Origin: Planotetraspora silvatica
Lineage (GTDB): Bacteria; Actinomycetota; Actinomycetes; Streptosporangiales; Streptosporangiaceae
Reading direction: 5' to 3'
Assembly: GCF_016863315.1 (NCBI RefSeq)
Contig: NZ_BOOQ01000027.1
Coordinates: forward strand, 177,393 to 241,392
Length of the DNA stretch: 64,000 nucleotides
A model generated the notes under the pieces. It made no database searches. It was not told the origin of the DNA and saw only the letters and a list, made by a program, of their open reading frames with translations. Numbering within the stretch: position 1 is the stretch's first letter; each line of letters starts with the position of its first letter. Below are positions 23,140 through 30,524 of this stretch, piece after piece. The position numbers were made by a program, and so were the translations under genes.

Positions 23140-24021
23140 CTAGGACACCACGTCCTTGCGGCGGAAGCGCCGGAAGGCGAACGCGATCAGGATCACCGAG
23201 TAGGTCACCGAGATCGACACGCCCTTGATCATCCCGCTGTAGTCGGGCTGGGGGGAGAGCGCGTCGAGCCATGCGGTGTTCCAGAACGTGGGCAGGAACT
23301 CGCGGAACGAGCCGAGGGCCTCGACCGCCTGGAGGATGCTGCTCACGATCACCAGCCCCACGGCGCCCCCGACCGCGCCCAGAGGGGAGTCGGTGCTGAC
23401 CGAGAGCAGGAAGGCCATCGCCGCGACGACGAGCTGGCTGACCAGCGCGTACCCGATGACGAGGGCGAACTTGGGCAGCACGTCCGAGGCCGCGATGATC
23501 TCTCCGGTGCCCGGCACCCGGATGTCGTTCCAGCCGAACGCCAGGGTGCCCGCCAGCAGCGCCATGAGCGGCAGCACGGTCACCGCGGCCGCCGAGTACC
23601 CCAGCGCGACGATCAGCTTCTGGCGCAGCAGCCGGTCGCGGGGGATCGGGGCGGCCAGCAGGTAGCGCAGCGACGACCAGTTCGCCTCGCTCGCCACCGT
23701 GTCACCGCAGAACAGGGCGACGGCGACGACGAGCAGGAAGCTGGCCGACACCGACAGCGCGAACGCGGCGAAGTTGAGCCCGCCCGCGGTGGCCAGGTCG
23801 GACAACCTGAGCGAGTTGCCGCCGTTCGATCCCGGCCCGAACTGGAAGGCCACCACGAGCACCCAGGGCAGGGCCAGCAGGAGGGCGAACATCGCCATCG
23901 TGCGGCGCCGCCTGAACTGGCGCACGATCTCCACGCGCAGCGGCAGGGTCCGCCCGGGGCTGTACCCGGGGGCGTACCCCAGGGTGTTCTCGCCGGCGGC
24001 GGGGCTCGCGGGCGCGCTCAT
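23140..24021 (-). CDS. ABC-2 type transporter permease
   Basis: 293 residues with about six membrane helices. The first is in TMAMFALLLALPWVLVVAFQF, and others are in LLVVAVALFCGDTVASE, LPLMALLAGTLAFGWND, VIGYALVSQLVVAAMAFLL, VGGAVGLVIVSSILQ and VSISVTYSVILIAFAF. It forms the membrane channel for the ATPase encoded by the upstream gene, which it overlaps by 4 nt (24018-24021). Together they make an efflux-type ABC system of unknown substrate. Confidence 0.85.
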   Translation of the reverse strand: MSAPASPAAGENTLGYAPGYSPGRTLPLRVEIVRQFRRRRTMAMFALLLALPWVLVVAFQFGPGSNGGNSLRLSDLATAGGLNFAAFALSVSASFLLVVAVALFCGDTVASEANWSSLRYLLAAPIPRDRLLRQKLIVALGYSAAAVTVLPLMALLAGTLAFGWNDIRVPGTGEIIAASDVLPKFALVIGYALVSQLVVAAMAFLLSVSTDSPLGAVGGAVGLVIVSSILQAVEALGSFREFLPTFWNTAWLDALSPQPDYSGMIKGVSISVTYSVILIAFAFRRFRRKDVVS

Positions 24022-26609
24022 CTGCTCTCTCCGATCAGGTCAAGGAAGACGTCCTCGAGGCGGTGGCCGGAGCCGTTCGGCGTGGAGGAGCCGAGCAGGC
24101 CCTCGACCGGTCCCTCGGAGACCAGCCGTCCGCGGTGCATCACGACCACGTGGCTGCACGTCTGCTCGACCTCGCCGAGCAGGTGACTGGAGACGATCAC
24201 CGTACGGCCGCGCTCGGCATAGGCCTTGAGCACCTTGCGCATCTCCGCGATCTGGGGCGGGTCGAGCCCGTTGGTGGGTTCGTCGAGCACGAGCAGGTCG
24301 GGCAGGCCGAGCATGGCCTGGGCGATGGCCAGCCGCTGCCGCATCCCCTGGGAGTAGGTGCGCACCGCGCGTTCCAGAGCGGCGCCCAGCCCGGCGATCT
24401 CCAGCGCCTCCTCGAGGTGCGCGTCCTCGGCCGGCCGGCCGGTGGCCTGCCAGTAGAGCTCGAGGTTGGACCGGCCCGACAGGTGCGGGAGGAAGCCGGG
24501 CCCCTCCACGAACGACCCGAGCCGGGACAACACGGGTGCGCCCGGCACCACCGGATGGCCGAAGATTCGGATCTCGCCTTCGTCGGGGAGGATGAGCCCC
24601 ATCAGCATGCGCATCGTCGTGGTCTTGCCGGCGCCGTTCGGGCCGAGCAGGCCCAGCACCTGGCCCTTGTCCACCCGGAAGGACAGGTCGTCGACCGCCT
24701 TCTCGCCGTTGCTGTACCGCTTGCCCAGACCGGTGATCACCAGCGGCACGTCGGCCAGGTCGGGACGGTCCCCGGCCGATCTGGCGGGGCGCGCGCGCCG
24801 GGTCAGGATGATGACCGCGGCGGCCAGGACGGCGGCGAGCGGCAGGGCCCAGGTCCACCACGCGGGGCCGGTCGACGGGGTGATCAGCGCCGGATCGGCG
24901 GGCACCGTCAGCTCGGGCGAGGCCAGCCCGATCCGGTAGACGGAGGGCGTGGCCGGCGTGCTGAACCCGAGGTCGGTGGTCGAGATGACCACCCGCATCC
25001 GATGACCGGCGTCGAACGTCCTGTCGATCGCCGGAAGCGTCACGGTGACCGGTGTCCCCGCCTCGGTCGCGGTGACCCGGAACGGCGCGACCAGGCTCGA
25101 CGGCAGCACGGCCACCGGTCCGCCGGAGGAGTCGTAGAGCTTGGCGAACAACGTCGCCTCGCCCGTGCCGTACACCTTGACCTGGACGGTGGGGCTTCCG
25201 GTGACGTGCGCGGGCGCGGCCAGGGGAGCGGACTCGAACGCGGCCGCCTGTCCGGGGACGTCGATGGAGACGCCGAGGCCGCCGCCGCTGCGCAGAAGGT
25301 CGCCGAATCCCGGGACCGAGGAGATGGAGGCGGGCGAGCCGCCCGGAGGGTTCGCGACCTGCTGTTCGGGTCCGGAGAGCGTCACCGTCGTCTTGCCGGT
25401 GCCGGACAGGCCCGGATAGCCGCCGGCGGCGGCGTGCACGAGCACGGTCTGCCGCGTGCCGGGGTCGCGTCCGCCGTCGCGGCTCACGGTGAAGGCGTCC
25501 GCGCCCGTTCCCGCGCCGGGCGCGTTCGCCGTCGTGCCCGGGCCGTCCTTGAGCCAGCGGTCGAACCAGCCGGCCGTACGGTCGAAGACCCAGTCGGGCT
25601 CGCTGTCGCCGCCGTCGTGCCCGCCGTTGATCCAGGCCATCTCGACGGGCGCGCCGGTCGCGGCGATCTGCCGTGCGTTGGCGTCGGCCTGCCCGAGGGT
25701 GAACAGCGAGTCGCGCTGGCCCTGGATCAGGAGCGTGGGAATGCGGATCCCGCCCGGCACCGAGGAGGGGCTCGACCGGCGAAGCAGGCTGATGGCCTCC
25801 GGTGTGGCCCGTCCGGTCGAGGCGACGGTCTGGTACATCTCACAGATCGCCGGGAGGAACCGCCCGCACTGCACCTGCTGGGGAGTCAGGGCCCGGGCGG
25901 CGCCGGAGGGTCCGGACAGTCCGGCCAGGCTCTGCGCGTCGAGGCCGCCGTCGGGGGCGAGGTCGCTGCCGCCGGAGCTGAAGAAGATCCCCGCCCACAT
26001 CTTCTTGAAGACGCCGTTCATGGGGCCGTTGCCGCCCGCGTCGGGGAAGAGCGCGTCCGCGAGGTCGTTCCAGGTGATCTCGGGGGCGATCGCGTCGATC
26101 CGGTTGTCGTAGGCCGCGGTCATGAGGGCGATGGCCCCGCCGTACGAGCCGCCCGCGATGCCGACGCGCGGGTCGCCCGCCCGGTCGAGGCGGACCTCGG
26201 GACGCTTCGCCAGCCAGTCGACGAGCTGGCGGACGTCCTTGACCTCGTAGTCGGGGGAGTTCAGCGCGATCTCGCCGGTGGAGCGGCCGAATCCGCGAGC
26301 CGACCAGGTGAGTACGGCATAGCCCCGCCCGGCCAGCCGTACGGCGAGGTCGCGCACGCTCTGCTTGCTCCCGCCGAAGCCGTGTGCCAGCAGCACCGCG
26401 GGAGCCTTCCCGCCGGAGGCGGGCGGGAAGAAGGTGGCGTCGAGGGTCACATGCTGGTCGTCCGCGGGGCCGTCCACCACGGAGATGGCCGTGTCCTGGC
26501 CCCGGACCGGCTGTCCGGACGGCCACAACGCCCATGCCAGGCCGCCCACGACCACGAGGACCAGTGCGACCACGGCAGTCAGGGCCCGCCGCCCGCCCGG
26601 AAACGTCAT
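24018..26609 (-). CDS. Fusion: extracytoplasmic alpha/beta hydrolase joined to ABC ATPase
   Basis: 863 residues with an unusual order. An N-terminal membrane helix (TAVVALVLVVVGGLAWALW) is followed by a CocE/S15-like alpha/beta hydrolase. Its oxyanion region is LLAHGFGGSKQ, nucleophile GGSYGGAIAL (about residue 155), acid GQRDSLF (about 300) and His NGGHDGG (about 331). A beta-rich domain follows, then a second helix (WTWALPLAAVLAAAVIIL). The C-terminal ABC ATPase has Walker A GPNGAGKTT, signature YSQGMRQRLAIAQ, and Walker B LLVLDEPTNGLD. The topology implies a hydrolase outside and an ATPase inside. It is translationally coupled to the permease gene. Confidence 0.85.
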   Translation of the reverse strand: MTFPGGRRALTAVVALVLVVVGGLAWALWPSGQPVRGQDTAISVVDGPADDQHVTLDATFFPPASGGKAPAVLLAHGFGGSKQSVRDLAVRLAGRGYAVLTWSARGFGRSTGEIALNSPDYEVKDVRQLVDWLAKRPEVRLDRAGDPRVGIAGGSYGGAIALMTAAYDNRIDAIAPEITWNDLADALFPDAGGNGPMNGVFKKMWAGIFFSSGGSDLAPDGGLDAQSLAGLSGPSGAARALTPQQVQCGRFLPAICEMYQTVASTGRATPEAISLLRRSSPSSVPGGIRIPTLLIQGQRDSLFTLGQADANARQIAATGAPVEMAWINGGHDGGDSEPDWVFDRTAGWFDRWLKDGPGTTANAPGAGTGADAFTVSRDGGRDPGTRQTVLVHAAAGGYPGLSGTGKTTVTLSGPEQQVANPPGGSPASISSVPGFGDLLRSGGGLGVSIDVPGQAAAFESAPLAAPAHVTGSPTVQVKVYGTGEATLFAKLYDSSGGPVAVLPSSLVAPFRVTATEAGTPVTVTLPAIDRTFDAGHRMRVVISTTDLGFSTPATPSVYRIGLASPELTVPADPALITPSTGPAWWTWALPLAAVLAAAVIILTRRARPARSAGDRPDLADVPLVITGLGKRYSNGEKAVDDLSFRVDKGQVLGLLGPNGAGKTTTMRMLMGLILPDEGEIRIFGHPVVPGAPVLSRLGSFVEGPGFLPHLSGRSNLELYWQATGRPAEDAHLEEALEIAGLGAALERAVRTYSQGMRQRLAIAQAMLGLPDLLVLDEPTNGLDPPQIAEMRKVLKAYAERGRTVIVSSHLLGEVEQTCSHVVVMHRGRLVSEGPVEGLLGSSTPNGSGHRLEDVFLDLIGESR

Positions 26610-26754
26610 ATCGCGATGCTACTGAGCGATCAGAGGAGATCGATCCACGCGAGCCGGGTTTTCGTCGGCGAGGGCCTTCGTGCGAGCACGCCGGACGCTT
26701 CTCCGGGACATCCCCGATTGCGCCTACAACCGGCGGAGCGGCATCATTTCGCGC

Positions 26755-28083
26755 GTGACGACAGGAACGACGCTCAAGCAGGCCCCCGCTCGCGTCATCG
26801 AGTGGGCCCTTCCCTACTGGACCCGCGGGGAGGCGGGGAGGCAGACCCCGGCTGATCTGTTCAGGGTCCTCTACCTCGGCTGGCTCGCGGCGTTCGTCCT
26901 GAAGGTGCTCGGGTCGACGTGGGACGTGTCGTGGCACTTCAAGTGGCTGCGTGACGACCTCGCCCCGCCGCACATGCTCAACTCGGTCGGCACGGTCATC
27001 GCCGTCGGGCTGGCGATCGTGCACTGGTACACGGGTTACGGCGTCGACCGCCTCGCCTCCCGGCTGATCCAGTGGGGGACGGGGATCTTCCTCATCGCGA
27101 TCCCGCTGGACCTGATCAACCATCGGGTCAACGGCCTCGACATCACCGCCTGGAGCCCCTCGCACGCTCTGCTGTTCATCGGGACCGCCCTGATGATCGC
27201 CGGAGTGATCCGGGGCTGGTACCTGGGGGCCGCGTCGTACGGCGTGATCTCCGAACGGCGGCGGACCATCGTGCTCGCGGTGCTGTTCACGTTCTTCTTC
27301 GAGAACGTGCACTTCCCCGAGCAGCATCAGGAGTACGGCGTGCTGGAACTGGCCTCGTGGGATCGGGGCCAGCCGTACGCCGAGCCGAGCCTGCTCCAGT
27401 TCGCGGCCAACCAGATGGGCCGGGCGGTGGATCGGCCCATGATCCTCAAGTTCTCGCTGCCGGTGCCCGACTACGTCTACCCGGTCTACGCGGGCGTGGC
27501 AGGCATGATCATCCTGGTGGTCGCCCGGCTGATCGTGGGCAAGCGCTGGACGGCCACGTCGATCGCGGCGGTCTACGTCGCCTACCGCTGCCTGGTGTGG
27601 CCGCTGCTCGTCGGGACGACCTTCCCCCCGTCGGCGATCCCGTTCTTCTTCCTGCTCGCCGGGCTCGCCGTCGACCTCGCCTTCTTCGTACGGGTTCCGT
27701 ACTTCAGGCCGGTCCTGGGCGCGGCGCTCGTGACGGCCGGGGTGTACGGCGGGCTCGCCCTCCAGGACCGGCTCCTGGACGCTCCGCCGTACGCGGCGGC
27801 GTCGTGGCCGGTGACCGCCGCCGCCCTGGCGGCGGCGTGGCTGGTCGCCGAGTGGCTCGTCGGCAGGCGCCAGGCGTCGGCCGCGTCTGTGGGCGGGTCG
27901 TCTGTGGGCGGGTCGTCTGTGAGCGGGTCGTCCGTGGGTGGGGCCGCCTTGGGCGGGGCCGCGGAGACGAGGGCGGAGGCAGAGGACGAACCGGCGAGAG
28001 AGCCGGGTGCCGAGCCCGTGCCGACCACCGCGCCCGCGCGTGACTCGGGTGCGGCCACCGCGTCCGACGGAGGCGACGTCTAG
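26755..28083 (+). CDS. Polytopic membrane protein, unknown function
   Basis: About 442 residues from the GTG at 26755. It has about nine to ten membrane helices, for example NSVGTVIAVGLAIVHWYTGY, LIQWGTGIFLIAIPLDLIN, ALLFIGTALMIAGVIRGW, GMIILVVARLIVG and FFFLLAGLAVDLAFFV. Conserved-looking His residues lie in SWHFKWLRD, LINHRVNG, PSHALLF and HFPEQHQE, which could bind metal or haem. The C-terminal tail carries tandem VGGSS units and an acidic, Ala/Glu-rich end. It is convergent with CopD and CopC, so a role in copper handling is a context inference. Confidence 0.65.
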   Translation: MTTGTTLKQAPARVIEWALPYWTRGEAGRQTPADLFRVLYLGWLAAFVLKVLGSTWDVSWHFKWLRDDLAPPHMLNSVGTVIAVGLAIVHWYTGYGVDRLASRLIQWGTGIFLIAIPLDLINHRVNGLDITAWSPSHALLFIGTALMIAGVIRGWYLGAASYGVISERRRTIVLAVLFTFFFENVHFPEQHQEYGVLELASWDRGQPYAEPSLLQFAANQMGRAVDRPMILKFSLPVPDYVYPVYAGVAGMIILVVARLIVGKRWTATSIAAVYVAYRCLVWPLLVGTTFPPSAIPFFFLLAGLAVDLAFFVRVPYFRPVLGAALVTAGVYGGLALQDRLLDAPPYAAASWPVTAAALAAAWLVAEWLVGRRQASAASVGGSSVGGSSVSGSSVGGAALGGAAETRAEAEDEPAREPGAEPVPTTAPARDSGAATASDGGDV

Positions 28084-28131
28084 CGGCGGATCGCGGCACG
28101 TCTAGCGGCGGACCGCGGACCACTGGTGTGG

Positions 28132-28165
28132 ACGGCCCGGCAGGCTTGGTGGCCTGCTGGGCCGT
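28132..28165. terminator. Bidirectional hairpin between convergent genes
   Basis: An almost perfect stem, ACGGCCCGGCAGGC paired with GCCTGCTGGGCCGT, with a 6-nt loop. It lies in the 134-nt gap between the stop of the membrane-protein gene (28083) and the stop of copD (28218). It can serve both convergent transcripts. No U-tract is seen, as is common in actinobacteria. Confidence 0.65.
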
Positions 28166-28217
28166 CGTCATCGTGCTCCGGGTGTGTGCGCCTTCGTCGC
28201 GGGACTCCGGGCGGCCG

Positions 28218-29255
28218 TCAGGCGATGGGCGCTCTCGTGAGCGCCACCGCGACGCCGAAGGCGAGGCCCATCACCGCCAGTTCGAACGCCGCCCATGCCG
28301 CGAAGGCGGTGGGGGCCTGCCGGGTGATCGCGGGCAGCAGCCGCCATCGGATGTTGGCGCCGAGCAGCGCGATCACGACGACGAACACGGTCTTGGCCAG
28401 CACGAGCCAGCCGTACCGGGTGGTCACCAGCGACTCGGGGAAGCTCTGGGCGGGTGCGAGCAGCAACTCGACCAGGGCGTTGAAGACACCGGACAGGCCC
28501 ACGACGATCAGGGCCACCGTGGCGAGCCGGGAGAAGCGCGGCAGGGCGCGGGCCAGAAGGCCGCGGTCGCGCACCAGCAGCACGGCGAGCGCCGCCAGAC
28601 CGCCGGTCCATACGGCGGCGCCGATGACGTGCAGCTCCATCGACACCATGGTCAGGTCGTGCCAGTACCAGTTCGAGGCGTGCCCGGTGACGGGGATGGG
28701 GAGCAGGCCGAACGCCGCGACGAGCACCCGCAACTCCGCGGGGACCTTCTCCCCGAACCGCACGGCCAGCATGCCCACCGTCGCGCTGACCAGGGCGCAC
28801 GACGCGCTGATGATGAGCCCCTGACCGGAGCCGATGCGGTCGACGTAGGTGGCCACGTCGGGGAACGTGCCCGGCTGCACCTCAGCGGCGCTCAGGATCG
28901 TGGAGACGAGCGCGGCGGCGCACCAGAGCAGCGCGCTCAACACGGCCCAGTGCCTGGCCCGGGACGCGATCGGCTCCGTCCGGTCGGGGTCGTCGAAGCC
29001 GAGGAACTTGGGCAGCAGGCTCAGGCCGACGGCGGCCGTCGCGGACAGGTCGAGGACGAGCCGGGCGACGGGCAGGCCGTACTCGACGAACCCGTCCGGC
29101 ATCGGGATCCCCTCGGCCGGTCCCGGGCGCGTGACCCACGTCGCGATGAGGACCGCGAGCAGTCCGGCCGCCGAGGCTCCCGCGATCGGGAACCTCGACC
29201 TGGATCTTTCCGGGATGCCGCCCCGTATCTGTTGTTGCGCGGCCGTCGTGGTCAT
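28218..29255 (-). CDS. copD: CopD family copper-resistance membrane protein
   Basis: 345 residues with about eight to nine membrane helices. Segments such as FPIAGASAAGLLAVLIATWV, AVLSALLWCAAALVSTILS, HVIGAAVWTGGLAALAVLL and RWRLLPAITRQAPTAF fit the CopD (PcoD) domain. HVIGAAVWTGG is the best family marker, with conserved His and Trp. It probably takes up copper through the inner membrane with CopC. It overlaps the upstream copC-like gene by 4 nt (29252-29255). Confidence 0.85.
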   Translation of the reverse strand: MTTTAAQQQIRGGIPERSRSRFPIAGASAAGLLAVLIATWVTRPGPAEGIPMPDGFVEYGLPVARLVLDLSATAAVGLSLLPKFLGFDDPDRTEPIASRARHWAVLSALLWCAAALVSTILSAAEVQPGTFPDVATYVDRIGSGQGLIISASCALVSATVGMLAVRFGEKVPAELRVLVAAFGLLPIPVTGHASNWYWHDLTMVSMELHVIGAAVWTGGLAALAVLLVRDRGLLARALPRFSRLATVALIVVGLSGVFNALVELLLAPAQSFPESLVTTRYGWLVLAKTVFVVVIALLGANIRWRLLPAITRQAPTAFAAWAAFELAVMGLAFGVAVALTRAPIA

Positions 29256-29839
29256 GCGCCGCTCCCCACGCGCCGGTCGTGCCGTACGAGCCCGAAGGCG
29301 GCCATGGCGAGCAGAGCCGCGGTGGCGGCGAGCAGGCCCCAGACCCAGGCGCCGCTCGACGGGCTCACGGGCGGTGCGATGCCGGCTGCCACAGGCGGGC
29401 CCGTCGCGGGTCTCATGGTCGTCCCAGGGACCGGCGGAGCGCCGTTAGCGGCGTTGGTGCCGGTCGTCTGGTCGCCCGTGGCGTTCCCGACGGTGAAGGA
29501 GACGGTGCCCGTCACGGGATGCCCGTCGTTGGAGACGATCCGGTAGCCGATGACGTACGTTCCGGACGGCCCCTGGCCGCGGAGGGCGACGAAGATGCCG
29601 GTGCCGCTCACTCCCACGTCGCCCTGCTCGTAGTGCGCCCCGTCGGGGCCCGTCACGGCGATCCTCGCGAAGTCGCGCCGGACGGCCTGGTCGAAGGTCA
29701 GGGTCACTTTCCCGGGGATCGCCGCGAGCACCGCGCCCTGACGGGGATCGCTGCCGGTCAGCACGTTGTGCGCCCGTGCGGGTGTCGCGATCAGCAATGT
29801 GGCGGCACATGCGGTCAGCACGACGGCGGCCGCGCGCAT
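29252..29839 (-). CDS. copC: CopC domain copper-binding protein
   Basis: About 195 residues from the ATG at 29839. A signal peptide ends at ATPARA, leaving HNVLTGSDP with His as the first mature residue, the usual Cu(II) ligand of CopC. RIVSNDGHPVTG supplies the second conserved Asp/His site. The beta-sandwich (KVTLTFDQAVRRDFARIAV) is followed by a Pro/Thr/Gly linker and a C-terminal membrane helix (WVWGLLAATAALLAMAAF). It binds copper outside the membrane and is coupled to CopD. Confidence 0.87.
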   Translation of the reverse strand: MRAAAVVLTACAATLLIATPARAHNVLTGSDPRQGAVLAAIPGKVTLTFDQAVRRDFARIAVTGPDGAHYEQGDVGVSGTGIFVALRGQGPSGTYVIGYRIVSNDGHPVTGTVSFTVGNATGDQTTGTNAANGAPPVPGTTMRPATGPPVAAGIAPPVSPSSGAWVWGLLAATAALLAMAAFGLVRHDRRVGSGA

Positions 29840-30010
29840 GATCGGGCTGCGGCCGGACGTCCCGGCACGCGCGACCTGGAACACCTGAGTCGACCTCCGC
29901 TTCGCGAGCCTCGCTGAGACCCGGTGAGTCTTCGTGAATTCGGGTGAATCTGGGTGAGTCGTGGAGTGCAGCCATGGTCCCACTGATCGTGCGCGGTGCT
30001 GTCAGGGGCC

Positions 30011-30163
30011 CGTCTCAGCCGCCTGAGACGCCGATGCCCGGCGATCCGTCGCGGGATCGCCGGGCATCGGATGGGGGGCTCCGGGCCGCGCGAGTGTCAC
30101 CGGTCTCACGCGGCCCGGAGGCGTCTGCCCGCCGTCGGGGTGGGTCACCCGTCGCGGCGGGCA
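30011..30163. terminator. Four consecutive hairpins upstream of copC
   Basis: Four strong stems lie in series in the 685-nt gap between copC and the TAP-like hydrolase gene. They are GTCTCAG/CTGAGAC at 30011-30030, a 17-bp perfect stem at 30031-30070, CTCCGGGCCGCG/CGCGGCCCGGAG at 30079-30120, and TGCCCGCCG/CGGCGGGCA at 30126-30163. They are best read as terminators for minus-strand transcription from the hydrolase gene. A role in copC regulation is possible but not shown. The rest of 29840-30297 holds no gene I can support. Confidence 0.55.
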
Positions 30164-30297
30164 TGCCTGGGGTCGGATCTTCTTTCAGAGGGCGGAGACG
30201 TTCGGCTCCCAGCCGGCTGATCGGAAAGTAAGCCGGTATGACCAGGCCCGTCAATGCTCTCTATAAAGAAACTTTCCTGACAGTTACGCCATTCCCG

Positions 30298-30509
30298 CGT
30301 GATCATGCACAGATTCGGGATCAAGCCCCCTGGCAGGTCCGAACCCCGGGCGTGATCATGCACAGGTTCGGCGGCACACCGTCCGGCCAGCGCGACCTTT
30401 CGCCGTGATCATGTGCGGATTCGGGATCATGCCGTACGACCAGGGGGAACGCCGATCGTGATCATGCACGGAATCTCAGCCGAAGAGGAGGCCGAGTCCG
30501 GAGCCGCCA
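30298..30509 (+). repeat. Array A: four 53-bp-phased CGTGATCATGCAC repeats
   Basis: The 13-bp core begins at 30298, 30351, 30404 and 30457, each interval being exactly 53 bp. The third core is CGTGATCATGTGC. After the core most units continue with A-purine-TTCGG. The remaining roughly 35 bp differ between units, though the second and third share short blocks with the array at 34539. The array ends 16 nt before the stop of the TAP-like hydrolase gene. 53 is not a multiple of 3, so it does not encode a protein repeat. Confidence 0.85.
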
Positions 30510-30524
30510 CCGCCCGGAGGGCCG

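Noticed and set aside
24063..26855. Long plus-strand frame antisense to the hydrolase-ABC fusion
   Set aside because: Shadow with RG/HD-rich sequence; the minus strand has clear catalytic motifs.
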